NCBI RefSeq assembly: GCF_900637855.1
Contig: NZ_LR134440.1
Span: forward strand, 682,001 to 746,000
Source of the DNA: Neisseria animaloris
GTDB taxonomy: Bacteria > Pseudomonadota > Gammaproteobacteria > Burkholderiales > Neisseriaceae
Reading direction: 5' to 3'
DNA: 64,000 nucleotides
Part shown: positions 1 through 8,920 of the stretch, piece after piece
Numbering within the stretch: the first letter of the stretch is position 1
Layout of the letters: every line of letters begins with the position of its first letter
Notes under the pieces: generated by a model
What the model saw: only the letters and a program-made list of their open reading frames with translations
Database searches by the model: none
What the model was told of the DNA's origin: nothing
Position numbers and translations under genes: made by a program

Positions 1-2
1 CC

Positions 3-344
3 GCGCTGATTGCCGCGATGCGCCATGATTTCAAACAGCCCAGCCCAAACGTATTTACCGAAGAAGCCGACTGGTTTGCCGCCCGCATTATCGTTTTAGG
101 CGTGCGCCGCTTCCACCTCGACATTACCCTACTGCCGATGCTGAATCTGGCCAACCGGCGTGCCCAAGCCTTCGCCGCCGCCCGCAAGCTGCCGTTTGTG
201 CCTGCCGAAATGCGCATGAGCCTGCATGCGGGCCGGCCGTCCAATCTTTTGATTGTGGAAACCGAATGCCATCTGGCAAGCAGCGGAAACATTGTGGCCG
301 ACAGCATTGCCCTCGCCGGCCGCCTGCCTAAATTTTCCGGCTGA
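3..344 (+). CDS. C-terminal part of an unrecognised protein (5' end outside window)
   Basis: The reading frame is open from the first bases of the window and ends at a TGA, so only about the last 113 residues are present. I do not recognise the family. The fragment is mildly basic and has no obvious membrane segment or signal. Its C-terminal part (MRMSLHAGRPSNLLIVETE, then a run ending in GRLPKFSG) alternates beta-like and short loop stretches, as in a small alpha/beta or hotdog-type fold, but that is only an impression. An internal ATG at 18 is not a convincing start because the frame continues upstream without interruption. An uptake sequence lies immediately after the stop codon, as is common at gene ends in this genome. 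Confidence 0.6.
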   Translation, partial: ALIAAMRHDFKQPSPNVFTEEADWFAARIIVLGVRRFHLDITLLPMLNLANRRAQAFAAARKLPFVPAEMRMSLHAGRPSNLLIVETECHLASSGNIVADSIALAGRLPKFSG

Positions 345-541
345 CTTCAGACGGCCTTCAGAAAAAAATCACATTCCTGATACCGTCTGTCCGCTCAAAC
401 CGTCAGTAGCCGTTTATTCACCGTCAGCCATTTACACTCCGGTATGGTATTAAGGCGGTTTTTAAGTGGATTAACTATACCGGTTTCGCTATTCCGCCTT
501 TAACTCAACAAGCGAACCAAGGCCGTCTGAAAACAACAAAA

Positions 542-550
542 TGCTATAAT
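542..550 (+). promoter_or_regulatory. Extended -10 promoter for rep
   Basis: TGCTATAAT combines a perfect -10 hexamer with the TGN extension. It lies 32 bases before the rep start codon, and no good -35 hexamer is visible at the usual distance. The uptake sequence directly before the ATG takes up the place of a normal ribosome binding site, so translation initiation on rep is probably weak. Confidence 0.5.
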
Positions 551-582
551 CTGCCCCGCATTTCTTTCAGACGGCCTCTTCT

Positions 583-2595
583 ATGAAACTCAATCCCCAG
601 CAACAACAAGCCGTGCAATATCTTGGCGGCCCCCTGCTCGTTTTGGCAGGTGCGGGCAGCGGCAAAACCGGTGTGATTACCCAGAAAATCAAATACCTGA
701 TTACCCAAGTAAATTATCCCGCCCACCACATCGCCGCCATCACGTTTACCAACAAAGCCGCTAAAGAAATGCAGGAGCGTGTGGGCAAAATGCTGCCGAA
801 AAGCCAAACGCGCGGCCTGACCATATGTACTTTCCATTCGCTCGGTATGCGCATTTTGCGTGAAGAAGCCGCCAACATCGGCTACAAGAAAAACTTTTCC
901 ATTCTCGACGGCACCGACAGTGCCAAAATCATCAACGAGCTGCTCGGCAGCACCGGCAAAGAAGCGGTGTTCAAAGCCCAGCATCAGATTTCTTTGTGGA
1001 AAAACGATTTGAAAACGCCCGAAGAAATTTTTCAGACGGCCTCCAACGAGTGGGAAAGCCAAATGGCGAAAGTGTATGCCGGCTATCAGGCCACGCTGGA
1101 GAGCTATCAGGCCGTTGATTTCGACGACTTAATCCGCCTGCCTGCCGTGCTGTTGCAGCAAAACAGCGAAGTGCGCCACAAATGGCAGCTCCGCCTGCGC
1201 TATCTGCTGGTGGACGAATGCCAAGACACCAATGCCTGCCAATACACTTTGATGAAGCTGCTCACCGGCGCGGAAGGCATGTTTACCGCCGTGGGCGACG
1301 ACGACCAATCCATCTACGCATGGCGCGGCGCAAACATGGAAAACCTGCGCCAAATGCAGGAAGATTATCCGCAGATGAAGGTAATCAAGCTGGAGCAAAA
1401 CTACCGCTCCACCGCGCGGATATTGAAAGTGGCCAACAAGGTGATTGAAAACAACCCCAAGCTGTTTAAAAAAACCTTGTGGTCGCAGTTCGGCATGGGC
1501 GAACACATCAAAATCGTCGCCTGCCAGCATGAACAGCACGAAGCCGAATGGGTGGTAAGCCAGATTGTGAAACAAAAACTGGTGGGCGGCGACAAAACCC
1601 GATACGCCGATTTCGCCGTCCTCTACCGCGGCAACCATCAGGCGCGGGTGTTTGAAGAAGCCTTGCGCAGCGCGCGCGTGCCTTACCAGCTTTCAGGCGG
1701 CCAGAGTTTTTTTGATAAGGCCGAAATCAAAGACGTATTGTCCTACATCCGCCTGCTCGCCAACCCCAACGACGACCCCGCCTTTTTACGCGCCGTTACC
1801 ACACCCAAACGCGGCATCGGTGAAGCCACGCTCGGCAAACTTAACGCCTATGCCCACAGCCACGAATGCAGCCTGTATGAAGCGGCGTTAAACCCCGAAG
1901 CACAGGCCGTCTTAAACGCCCAAAACCGCGAGCACCTGCAACAATTCATGGCCTTGATGGAAGATTACCGCGCCCGTGCCGAACACGACGACGCGGGCGA
2001 ACTCGTCAACGACCTGCTGGCCGACATCGCCTACGAAGCCCATCTGCTCGGCAGCGAAGAAGGCAAAGCCGGCGAAATCAAATGGCGCAACGTTACCGAC
2101 CTCACCGACTGGCTGGCGCGCAAAGGCGAGCAAGACGGCAAAAACATCATCGAAATCGCCCAAACCATTGCCCTGATGACGCTGCTAGAAGGCAAAAACG
2201 AAGAAGAAACAGATGCGGTTAAACTTTCTACCCTCCACGCCTCCAAAGGCTTGGAATATCCGTATGTGTTTCTTGTAGGCTGCGAAGAAGGCATGCTGCC
2301 CCACGCCGACAGCATCGAAGAGAGTAACGTCGAGGAAGAGCGGCGCTTGATGTATGTAGGCATCACCCGTGCCAAACGCCAGCTCACGCTCACCCACTGT
2401 GTGAAGCGCAAACGGCAAGGCACATGGCAGTTTCCCGACCCCAGCCGCTTTATCGACGAAATGCCGCAGGAAGATTTGAAAATCCTCGGCAGAAAAGGCG
2501 GCGAGCCGATTGTGAGTAAGGAAGAAGGCAAGAGCAATCTAGCCGGTTTGCAGGCGATGCTGGCCTCGAAAGCCAAAAGCGGCAATACGCGATAA
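583..2595 (+). CDS. rep: ATP-dependent DNA helicase Rep (UvrD/Rep superfamily 1)
   Basis: A 3'-5' single-stranded DNA translocase and helicase that clears proteins ahead of replication forks and helps restart stalled ones. At 670 residues it has the usual Rep length. Superfamily 1 motifs appear in order: Walker A AGAGSGKT at residues 22-29, DECQDT (motif II), GDDDQSIYAWRGA (motif III), QNYRST (motif IV), HASKGLEYPYVFL (motif V) and YVGITRAKR (motif VI). The start is the first ATG in frame, beginning MKLNPQQQQAV as in other Rep proteins. One uptake sequence is embedded and encodes FQTAS near residue 150. UvrD and PcrA share these motifs; the length and N-terminus favour Rep. The gene stands alone, with its own promoter and a hairpin directly behind it. 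Confidence 0.95.
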   Translation: MKLNPQQQQAVQYLGGPLLVLAGAGSGKTGVITQKIKYLITQVNYPAHHIAAITFTNKAAKEMQERVGKMLPKSQTRGLTICTFHSLGMRILREEAANIGYKKNFSILDGTDSAKIINELLGSTGKEAVFKAQHQISLWKNDLKTPEEIFQTASNEWESQMAKVYAGYQATLESYQAVDFDDLIRLPAVLLQQNSEVRHKWQLRLRYLLVDECQDTNACQYTLMKLLTGAEGMFTAVGDDDQSIYAWRGANMENLRQMQEDYPQMKVIKLEQNYRSTARILKVANKVIENNPKLFKKTLWSQFGMGEHIKIVACQHEQHEAEWVVSQIVKQKLVGGDKTRYADFAVLYRGNHQARVFEEALRSARVPYQLSGGQSFFDKAEIKDVLSYIRLLANPNDDPAFLRAVTTPKRGIGEATLGKLNAYAHSHECSLYEAALNPEAQAVLNAQNREHLQQFMALMEDYRARAEHDDAGELVNDLLADIAYEAHLLGSEEGKAGEIKWRNVTDLTDWLARKGEQDGKNIIEIAQTIALMTLLEGKNEEETDAVKLSTLHASKGLEYPYVFLVGCEEGMLPHADSIEESNVEEERRLMYVGITRAKRQLTLTHCVKRKRQGTWQFPDPSRFIDEMPQEDLKILGRKGGEPIVSKEEGKSNLAGLQAMLASKAKSGNTR

Positions 2596-2603
2596 CCGCC
2601 GGC

Positions 2604-2635
2604 AGGCCGTCTGAAAGTTTGTTTTCAGACGGCCT
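2604..2635 (+). terminator. Uptake-sequence inverted pair after rep
   Basis: AGGCCGTCTGAAA and its reverse complement are separated by about six bases and begin nine bases after the rep stop. The stem of about 13 bp ends in a short pyrimidine run. Such inverted uptake-sequence pairs are accepted as Neisseria terminators. Confidence 0.65.
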
Positions 2636-2703
2636 CTTCCCTACCCGCTACCGCCCGCCGCTTCCCCTTAACTTGCCTTACATCAAAATGCCGTCTGAAA
2701 AAA

Positions 2704-2733
2704 TTGCCTGCGCTTTTTCCGCAACTTTATAAT
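2704..2733 (+). promoter_or_regulatory. Sigma-70 promoter for the cupin-like gene
   Basis: TTGCCT and a perfect TATAAT are separated by 18 bases. The -10 ends 37 bases before the ATG at 2771, and AAAGG lies before the start as ribosome binding site. Confidence 0.6.
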
Positions 2734-2770
2734 TCCGGCTGTAATTTTCTTTCCCATCAAAGGTAAAACC

Positions 2771-3109
2771 ATGAAGCAATACACTCTCGATCCCCACGCC
2801 TTAATCGGCGGCGTGATTGCCGAAGACAACGACCAACAAATCGTGCAGCTTTCCCTTCAGAAAGACAACGAAATCCCTACCTACGAAACCGATGCCATCC
2901 TCCTGCTGATCGTGCTCAACGGCAGCGCGCAAATCATCACCGAAAAAGAAACGCTCGATACCAAAGGTCTGCAAGTGGTGCGCTTGGAACCGCACGAAGC
3001 CCACAGCATCCGCGCACTGGAAAACAACACCAATATTCTGGTGTTCAAACAGCTCACCCACGAGCTGGTGTTCAGCAAAAAACTGCGTTTCGGCAGCTGC
3101 TGCATGTAA
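2771..3109 (+). CDS. Small cupin-like protein
   Basis: A 112-residue protein with the pattern of a single small cupin barrel: a central strand-rich stretch (AILLLIVLNGSAQII), then a turn and the segment RLEPHEAHSIRAL, which resembles the second cupin motif with its histidines. The sequence ends in a Cys-Cys pair (GSCCM), which might bind metal or be redox-active; that is inference. No signal peptide or membrane segment is visible. It has its own promoter and is flanked by hairpins, so it appears monocistronic. The function is unknown; small cupins of this kind occur as sugar- or metal-binding proteins, and no substrate can be assigned here. Confidence 0.7.
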   Translation: MKQYTLDPHALIGGVIAEDNDQQIVQLSLQKDNEIPTYETDAILLLIVLNGSAQIITEKETLDTKGLQVVRLEPHEAHSIRALENNTNILVFKQLTHELVFSKKLRFGSCCM

Positions 3110-3124
3110 GCGTCTGTAATCCGT

Positions 3125-3160
3125 AAAAAAGGCCGTCTGAAACTTTTCAGACGGCCTTTT
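3125..3160. terminator. Bidirectional uptake-sequence hairpin between convergent genes
   Basis: An inverted AGGCCGTCTGAA pair has A-rich sequence on the left and T-rich on the right, so it can end transcription from both sides: the cupin-like gene on + and the DUF465 gene on -. Confidence 0.7.
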
Positions 3161-3175
3161 CACATTATTCGGCAC

Positions 3176-3400
3176 TTACGCGTTTTCGGCTTCGGTTTTA
3201 CGCAAAATAGCGTATAACTGGTCTTTCAGATGCAGTTTTTGTTTTTTCAGCACCTCGATTTCATCCAAACCGCCGGTAACGGGATTATTGGTCAAACCGG
3301 TAATTTTGTCGTCCAAATCGTTGTGCTCGTCAAACAAACGGGCGAAGTGTGCGTCTTCCCGTCTCAGTTTAGCAATCAAATCACGGTATTCTGGAAACAT
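3176..3400 (-). CDS. DUF465 (YdcH-family) small protein
   Basis: A 74-residue, highly charged protein predicted to be an alpha-helical hairpin. It begins MFPEYRDLIAKLRREDAHF and continues with a DEHNDLDDKI segment and a C-terminal EIEVLKKQKLHLKDQL helix. This is the typical pattern of the DUF465/YdcH family (DUF465 = domain of unknown function), found singly in many proteobacteria. Its role is not established. The start codon is followed directly by the family-typical N-terminus, and an AAGGAAAA sequence precedes it on the minus strand. It converges with the cupin-like gene on a shared hairpin. Confidence 0.85.
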   Translation of the reverse strand: MFPEYRDLIAKLRREDAHFARLFDEHNDLDDKITGLTNNPVTGGLDEIEVLKKQKLHLKDQLYAILRKTEAENA

Positions 3401-3596
3401 TTTGTTTTCCTTTTTGAAATAACAAATTAAAAATAAAGCAGTTATGCCCTTCTGGTTTCAATTACATTTTATAACAAAGCAAGGATTGCCTGCCAGCTTT
3501 ATTTTATTTCAGACGGCCTCTGCCGCACGCCGCCCAACTGGACGTTTCCCCCTGCCGCGCATACAATCGCAGGCATCATCTGCAAAGGAAACTTCC

Positions 3597-4346
3597 ATGA
3601 AAAACGCCGTCGAAACCATCAAAAACCACCGCACCTACCGGCATTTCAAAAGCGGCTCCGCCCTGCCGGAAGAACATCTGCAAACCATTATCGACTGCGC
3701 CCGCCAAGCCCCTTCGTGGATGAACGGCCAGCACTACACCATCATCAACATCACCTCGCCCGAACTGCGTGCAAAAATCACCGCCCTGCAACCGGCCAAC
3801 CCGCAAATCGGTACATGCAGCACCTATCTGGTTTTCGTGGCCGACCTGCACCGCGCCGACTTATCCAGCCGCGCCTACAGCGGCACCTTCAGCGCGGCCG
3901 GCGAACCCGACAGCCTGATTACCGCCGTAACCGATACCGCGCTGGCCGCCCAAAACGCCGTGATTGCCGCCGAAAGCCTCGGCTACGCCACCTGCTACAC
4001 CGGCGGTATCCGCAATATCGCCGCCGAATTAATCGAACTGCTCAAACTGCCTAAAAACACCTTTCCGATTGTCGGCCTCTGCATCGGCATCCCCGACACC
4101 GACATGCGCATCAAACCGCGCCTGCCCGAAAGCGCCGTTTACGCCGAAAACGAATACCCGTGCGACCAAACGCTTTCAGACGGCCTCGAACAATACGAAC
4201 GCACCATGACCGCATTCGGCGAAGCGCGCGAAAAATTTCCTTTCCGCGAAAAATTCGCCCGTTATTACAGCAGCACTTACGCACCGAAAAACATTCCGTT
4301 GCTGCAACAACAGGGCTGGCTTACCAAAACCGTATCCGACAACTGA
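3597..4346 (+). CDS. NADPH-dependent flavin oxidoreductase, nitroreductase (NfsA-like)
   Basis: An FMN-dependent oxidoreductase of the nitroreductase superfamily; members reduce nitroaromatics, quinones or chromate with NAD(P)H. The protein has 249 residues. The N-terminal NHRTYRHF matches the RS(V/I)R.F FMN-binding motif of the family, and ARQAPSWMNGQHY matches the A.SS.N.Q segment. AAESLGYATCYTGGIRN and VGLCIGIP are the usual later motifs. The ATG at 3597 is chosen because AAAGGAAA stands seven bases before it and the family begins here; the open frame extends upstream without conserved sequence. An uptake sequence at about 4176 encodes LSDGL. The natural substrate cannot be told from sequence. 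Confidence 0.85.
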   Translation: MKNAVETIKNHRTYRHFKSGSALPEEHLQTIIDCARQAPSWMNGQHYTIINITSPELRAKITALQPANPQIGTCSTYLVFVADLHRADLSSRAYSGTFSAAGEPDSLITAVTDTALAAQNAVIAAESLGYATCYTGGIRNIAAELIELLKLPKNTFPIVGLCIGIPDTDMRIKPRLPESAVYAENEYPCDQTLSDGLEQYERTMTAFGEAREKFPFREKFARYYSSTYAPKNIPLLQQQGWLTKTVSDN

Positions 4347-4362
4347 AAAGGCCGTCTGAACC

Positions 4363-4719
4363 TTGAGAAAATTCAAACACGTCTACGGCCTGAACGGGCA
4401 GTTTGTCAAACTCGAAAACCGCCCTTACTGGCTGCAAGTCAATGATGCCGAATACCACCCCGACCATGCCGCGAGCACCGCATTCGGCTTGACGGGCGAA
4501 AACCTCTACGCACTCGAAGGCGACATGCCGCCCTTGAAGCTGCCCGACAACGTGCTGACTTTTTCCAAAGAAGCCGATGCCATCGAACGCAAAAAACTGG
4601 AAGCCGCCGCCTTAGCCGAAATTGCCAAAAATCTGAGTGCGGCGCAGGCGGAATACGAGCTGGAAAAATTGATAGAATCGATAGAATACTATCTTAAACA
4701 AGATGATTTATTTAAATAA
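4363..4719 (+). CDS. Hypothetical protein with C-terminal helix, TTG start
   Basis: A 118-residue protein I do not recognise. It must start at the TTG at 4363 because a stop codon lies in frame two codons before it; an uptake sequence occupies the gap to the nitroreductase stop 17 bases earlier. The N-terminal half (KHVYGLNGQFVKLENRPYWL) looks like a small beta-rich fold. The C-terminal half, about residues 70-118, is a charged helix of coiled-coil type ending in KQDDLFK. No signal or membrane segment is visible. The tight spacing suggests cotranscription with the nitroreductase. Confidence 0.6.
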   Translation: MRKFKHVYGLNGQFVKLENRPYWLQVNDAEYHPDHAASTAFGLTGENLYALEGDMPPLKLPDNVLTFSKEADAIERKKLEAAALAEIAKNLSAAQAEYELEKLIESIEYYLKQDDLFK

Positions 4720-4915
4720 TTCGATTTTCCCGTTTTCAGACGACCTCTGCCGGCATGAATGGATTTTGTTGACAATATCGCCGTTTTCATAAGCATAAAA
4801 CACAAAACTCGGCTACAATGCAGTCTTTCCGTTTAATCAGTTTTCAGATGGCCTCTGCGAGCCGGATCGAGGCCGTCTGAAATGTTCCCCACCCCGCCAT
4901 CCCAAAGGAACCAAC

Positions 4916-6166
4916 ATGTTTTCAAAAAGCGTAACCATTGAGAAATACGACCCCGAACTCGCCGCCGCGATTGCCAAAGAAGTGCAACGCCAGCAAGATC
5001 ACGTTGAGCTGATTGCTTCGGAAAACTACGTCAGCTGCGCCGTGATGGAAGCGCAAGGCAGCCAGCTTACCAACAAATACGCCGAAGGCTACCCCGCCAA
5101 ACGCTATTACGGCGGCTGCGAATACGTGGACATCGCCGAACAACTGGCCATCGACCGCGTGAAAAAACTCTTCGGTGCCGAATACGCCAACGTACAGCCG
5201 CATTCCGGCTCGCAAGCCAACCAAGCCGTGTACGCTTCGGTACTGAAACCCGGCGACACCATCCTCGGCATGAGCTTGGCACATGGCGGCCACTTGACCC
5301 ACGGCGCATCGGTCAACATTTCCGGCAAACTGTATAACGCGATTACTTACGGTTTGGATGAAAACGAAGTGCTGGATTACGCCGAAGTAGAACGCTTGGC
5401 TTTGGAACACAAACCGAAAATGATTGTGGCCGGCGCTTCCGCCTACGCTCTGCAAATCGACTGGGCCAAGTTCCGCGAAATCGCCGACAAAGTAGGCGCA
5501 TACTTGTTTGTAGACATGGCGCACTACGCAGGTTTGATAGCCGGCGGCGAATATCCCAACCCCGTGCCTTATGCCGACTTCGTTACCACCACCACCCATA
5601 AAACCCTGCGCGGCCCGCGCGGCGGCGTGATTTTGTGCCGCGACAACACGCACGAAAAGGCCCTCAATTCCGCTATTTTTCCGAGCCTGCAAGGCGGCCC
5701 GCTGATGCATGTGATTGCCGCCAAAGCTGTGGCCTTTAAAGAAGCGTTGGAGCCTGAATTCAAAGAATACGCCAAACAAGTGAAAATCAATGCCGCAGCC
5801 ATGGCGGAAGAGTTGGTGAAACGCGGTTTGCGCATCATTTCGGGCCGCACCGAAAGCCACGTTTTCTTGGTAGATTTGCGCTCGAAAAACATTACCGGCA
5901 AAGCCGCCGAAGAAGCCTTGGGCAAGGCGCACATCACCATCAATAAAAACGCCATTCCGAACGACCCCGAAAAACCGTTTGTCACTTCCGGCATCCGTGT
6001 CGGCACCGCCGCGATTACCACCCGCGGTTTCAGCGAAGCCGATGCCCGCGAGCTGGCCAACTTGGTTGCCGACGTGCTGGAAAATCCCGAAGACCAAGCC
6101 ACGCTGGAGCGTGTAGCCAAAGCCGCCACCGCCCTGTGTGAAAAAAATCCGGTTTACGGCGCTTGA
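4916..6166 (+). CDS. glyA: Serine hydroxymethyltransferase
   Basis: A pyridoxal-phosphate enzyme that converts serine and tetrahydrofolate to glycine and 5,10-methylene-tetrahydrofolate, the main source of one-carbon units. The protein has 416 residues, the normal bacterial length. Visible signatures are LIASENYVS (residues 32-40), [18 protein letters not shown], the D200-MAHYAG segment and the cofactor-binding Lys229 in [26 protein letters not shown] provides the ribosome binding site. A TTGACA at 4769 and a TACAAT at about 4814 are possible promoter parts but do not form a canonical pair with each other. A strong hairpin follows the gene. One-carbon supply links it to metX/metW and folC in the window. 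Confidence 0.97.
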   Translation: MFSKSVTIEKYDPELAAAIAKEVQRQQDHVELIASENYVSCAVMEAQGSQLTNKYAEGYPAKRYYGGCEYVDIAEQLAIDRVKKLFGAEYANVQPHSGSQANQAVYASVLKPGDTILGMSLAHGGHLTHGASVNISGKLYNAITYGLDENEVLDYAEVERLALEHKPKMIVAGASAYALQIDWAKFREIADKVGAYLFVDMAHYAGLIAGGEYPNPVPYADFVTTTTHKTLRGPRGGVILCRDNTHEKALNSAIFPSLQGGPLMHVIAAKAVAFKEALEPEFKEYAKQVKINAAAMAEELVKRGLRIISGRTESHVFLVDLRSKNITGKAAEEALGKAHITINKNAIPNDPEKPFVTSGIRVGTAAITTRGFSEADARELANLVADVLENPEDQATLERVAKAATALCEKNPVYGA

Positions 6167-6188
6167 TTCGATTGAAGCGGATAATGTG

Positions 6189-6228
6189 AAAGAGGCCGTC
6201 TGAAAACATGTTTTCAGACGGCCTCTTT
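6189..6228. terminator. Uptake-sequence hairpin between glyA and a small membrane protein gene
   Basis: AAAGAGGCCGTCTGAAAA, a two-base loop region and its reverse complement form a stem of about 18 bp, followed by T-rich sequence. It serves glyA on + and the 58-residue gene on -. Confidence 0.75.
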
Positions 6229-6238
6229 ATATAAAGCA

Positions 6239-6415
6239 TCAATAAATACTAAACAAATACCAGCCCAATGCCAACACCGCCGCCACCAAAAACACCCACG
6301 CGCTAATCTGCACCACTTCGCGCAGCGCACGTTTCTGTTTGCGGCTGAACAAACGGTTCACCACCAATCCGATTAATGCGATAAAAAAAACAATGCGTAA
6401 AATACGGCCTATCAT
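6239..6415 (-). CDS. Small two-helix membrane protein (58 residues)
   Basis: A short gene read on the minus strand from an ATG at 6415 to a TGA at 6239. The product begins MIGRILRIVFFIALIGLVV (first membrane segment), continues with a basic loop FSRKQKRALREVVQIS, and has a second hydrophobic stretch VFLVAAVLALGWYLF near the end. This gives a helical hairpin with a positively charged loop, so both ends probably face the periplasm. A hairpin lies just downstream. The function is unknown. The clean two-helix pattern and position between terminator and metX promoter argue that it is a real gene. Confidence 0.65.
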   Translation of the reverse strand: MIGRILRIVFFIALIGLVVNRLFSRKQKRALREVVQISAWVFLVAAVLALGWYLFSIY

Positions 6416-6528
6416 CTATCTTTTCCCACAGGCCGTCTGAAAACAACGGCCGGCAATTGCGGCTGTCCGGCATAAACCAAAACCGCCGCCGTTGGGCGGC
6501 GCGGTGGAATTATCCGGTTTCTTCACTA

Positions 6529-6534
6529 TATAAT
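6529..6534 (+). promoter_or_regulatory. -10 element for metX-metW
   Basis: A perfect TATAAT lies 31 bases before the metX start codon. No clear -35 hexamer is present at the usual distance. A GC-rich inverted repeat (CGCCGCC/GGGCGGCG) lies just upstream at about 6484-6501. Confidence 0.4.
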
Positions 6535-6565
6535 AACCGCTTTCCGTCTTTTCCGCCCGACTGCC

Positions 6566-7711
6566 ATGACCATACTCCCCGACGATCCATGGATTGTTAC
6601 CCCGCAGAAAATACCGTTTGAAACCCCGTTGGCATTGCAAAACGGCCAAGTGCTGCCCCGTTTCGATTTGATGGTGGAAACCTACGGCACCTTAAACGAG
6701 CAAAAATCGAATGCCGTCTTAATCTGCCACGCCCTTTCCGGCCACCACCACGTTGCCGGACGGCATCATCCCGACGACAAACACCCCGGCTGGTGGGACA
6801 GCATGGTCGGCCCGGGCAAACCTATCGATACCGAACGCTTTTTCGTCGTCGGTCTGAACAACCTCGGCGGCTGCCACGGCAGCACCGGCCCGTTGAGCAT
6901 CAACCCCGAAAGCGGCGAAGAATACGGTGCCGATTTTCCCGTGATCACCGTGAAAGACTGGATAAAAAGCCAAGCCCTGTTAGCCGATTATTTCGGCATC
7001 CGCCGATGGGCGGCGGTTGTCGGCGGCAGCTTGGGCGGCATGCAGGCATTGCAATGGACGATAGACTTCCCCGAACGGGTGAAAAACGCATTGGTCATCG
7101 CCTCTTCCACCCGTTTATCCGCCCAAAACATCGCGTTTAACGACGTGGCCCGCCAAGCCATCATCACCGACCCCGACTTCCACGACGGCCACTACCGCCG
7201 CCACAACACCGTACCGCGCCGCGGTCTGCGCATCGCCCGCATGATGGGGCACATCACCTATCTCGCCGAACAAGGCTTGGGCAGAAAGTTCGGCCGCAAC
7301 ATGCACAGCGACGGCTACCAATACGGCTACGGTGTCGAATTCGAAGTGGAATCCTACCTGCGCTACCAAGGCGACAAATTTGCCGAACGCTTCGATGCCA
7401 ACACCTACTTGCGCATGACCAAAGCCTTAGACTACTTCGCTCCCGCCGCCGACTTCGGTAACGACTTGACCGCCGCCTTAAAAACCGTGCAGGCCAAATT
7501 TTTTGTCGCCAGTTTCAGCACCGACTGGCGTTTCTCCCCCTCCCGCTCGCGCGCGCTGGTGAAGCATTTGGTGAAAGCCGGCAAAGACGTTCAATACATC
7601 GAAGTCGAATCCGCCCACGGCCACGATGCCTTTCTGATGACCGACGAACCCTACATCCGCGCCGTACAGGCCTATATGAACAACGTAGCCGAGGAATGCG
7701 CCCATGACTGA
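6566..7711 (+). CDS. metX: Homoserine O-acyltransferase MetX
   Basis: An alpha/beta-hydrolase-fold enzyme that acylates the hydroxyl of homoserine, the first committed step of methionine synthesis; the product is then thiolated. The protein has 381 residues. Signatures are [19 protein letters not shown] and the nucleophile elbow [12 protein letters not shown] with Ser155. The catalytic Asp lies in FSTDWRFSP and the His in SAHGHDAFL near the end. Acetyl versus succinyl donor is not decided by these motifs, so MetX here means the family. The gene overlaps metW by eight bases, the usual proteobacterial metX-metW arrangement. Confidence 0.93.
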   Translation: MTILPDDPWIVTPQKIPFETPLALQNGQVLPRFDLMVETYGTLNEQKSNAVLICHALSGHHHVAGRHHPDDKHPGWWDSMVGPGKPIDTERFFVVGLNNLGGCHGSTGPLSINPESGEEYGADFPVITVKDWIKSQALLADYFGIRRWAAVVGGSLGGMQALQWTIDFPERVKNALVIASSTRLSAQNIAFNDVARQAIITDPDFHDGHYRRHNTVPRRGLRIARMMGHITYLAEQGLGRKFGRNMHSDGYQYGYGVEFEVESYLRYQGDKFAERFDANTYLRMTKALDYFAPAADFGNDLTAALKTVQAKFFVASFSTDWRFSPSRSRALVKHLVKAGKDVQYIEVESAHGHDAFLMTDEPYIRAVQAYMNNVAEECAHD

Positions 7712-8288
7712 ATTACGCGACGATTTACAACTGATTTACGACTGGATTCCCGCCGGCAGCCGCGTGCTCGATTTGGGTTGTGGCAACGGCGAATTGCTTT
7801 CCGCGCTGATCAAACATAAAAATTGCAGCGGCTACGGCGTAGAAATCGACACCGACGGCATCATCGCTTCGATGGAGCGCGGGGTAAACGTGATTCAGGC
7901 CGACTTGGAACAAGGTTTGCAGGATTTCGACGACAACAGCTTCGACATTCTGGTGCTCAGCCAAACCATACAGGCCATGCAGAACACCGAAACCATCCTG
8001 CGCGACCTTACCCGCGTGGCGAAACAGGCGATTGTGTCTTTCCCCAATTTCGGCTACTGGCGCAACCGCCTGCAAATCGGCCTGCTCGGACACATGCCCG
8101 TATCCGAACGCATGCCCTACCAGTGGTACAACACGCCGAACATCCATTGGTGCACCCTGCAAGATTTCGACCGCCTGTGTGCCAAAAACCACATCCGCGT
8201 GCTGGAACGCACCGTGATGACGGGCGGCAAACGCATCAACATGCTGCCCAACCTGCTCGGCAGCTTGGCCTTTTACCGGGTGGGATAG
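7704..8288 (+). CDS. metW: Methionine biosynthesis protein MetW
   Basis: A 194-residue protein with a class I S-adenosylmethionine-dependent methyltransferase fold: motif [13 protein letters not shown] at about residues 20-31, YGVEID after it, and [10 protein letters not shown] in the middle. MetW proteins are found next to metX in many beta- and gammaproteobacteria and are required for efficient methionine synthesis; the acting mechanism is thought to be activation of MetX. The ATG lies inside the 3' end of metX, so translation is probably coupled. Confidence 0.93.
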   Translation: MTELRDDLQLIYDWIPAGSRVLDLGCGNGELLSALIKHKNCSGYGVEIDTDGIIASMERGVNVIQADLEQGLQDFDDNSFDILVLSQTIQAMQNTETILRDLTRVAKQAIVSFPNFGYWRNRLQIGLLGHMPVSERMPYQWYNTPNIHWCTLQDFDRLCAKNHIRVLERTVMTGGKRINMLPNLLGSLAFYRVG

Positions 8289-8300
8289 TTTGCATAGTCG

Positions 8301-8334
8301 AGAGGCCGTCTGAAAATACTTTCAGACGGCCTCT
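8301..8334. terminator. Uptake-sequence hairpin between metW and ybaB
   Basis: An inverted AGAGGCCGTCTGAA pair lies between two convergent genes, 13 bases after the metW stop; it probably ends both transcripts. Confidence 0.7.
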
Positions 8335-8366
8335 TTCAATATGTTAGTGCCGGTACGGCAAAACCG

Positions 8367-8702
8367 TTAACGGAAAAAGTCGCCCATTCCGGCAGGCAGT
8401 CCTTGGGTGAACGCGCCCATGGTTTTGTTGGTGGTTTCTTCGGCTTTATTGCCTGCGTCGTTGATGGCGGCCAGCACCAAATCTTCGAGCATTTCTTTAT
8501 CGTCGGCCGCTTCTTTAATCAAATCTTCGCTGATGTCGATTTTGCGGACAACGTGGTTGCAGGTCATGGTTACTTTAACCAAGCCGTTGCCTGCTTCGCC
8601 GTTCACTTCGGTTTCAGCCAGCTTGGCTTGCGCTTTTTTCATGTTTTCCTGCATTTGTTGAGCCTGCTTCATCAGGCCGCCTAATCCGGCTTTTCCGAAC
8701 AT
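8367..8702 (-). CDS. YbaB/EbfC nucleoid-associated protein
   Basis: A 111-residue DNA-binding protein of the YbaB/EbfC family, which acts as a homodimer. It begins [20 protein letters not shown], continues with a long charged helix and the conserved VKVTMTCNH strand, and ends in the family-typical glycine-rich tail [11 protein letters not shown]. The ATG at 8702 is chosen because AGGAG lies eight bases before it and the family starts here; an upstream extension of the frame is not conserved. It follows dnaX on the same strand after about 220 bases, the same order as dnaX-ybaB-recR elsewhere, but recR is not present here. Confidence 0.93.
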   Translation of the reverse strand: MFGKAGLGGLMKQAQQMQENMKKAQAKLAETEVNGEAGNGLVKVTMTCNHVVRKIDISEDLIKEAADDKEMLEDLVLAAINDAGNKAEETTNKTMGAFTQGLPAGMGDFFR

Positions 8703-8920
8703 GGTTTTACTCCTGGTTAAAAAGGGTTTGATGATACCTTTTGAATGGGAAGACGGCAATACGGCGCGGCTTTTCAGAAGGGTTTATATAAGCCTGCACA
8801 CGGCAGCCGGCAAACCAACAGTAATATCAAACAGAATATGAACGTTTCAGGCCGTCTGAAAGTGAGCTTTGCGCACTTCGCTAAAACTTTTAAATGCTGT
8901 TTTCAGACGGCCTCGATGCT

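Noticed and set aside
4922..6097. 391-codon open frame antisense to glyA
   Set aside because: It mirrors a highly conserved gene of strong codon bias, gives His/Gly/Phe-rich sequence with no motif, and has no ribosome binding site.
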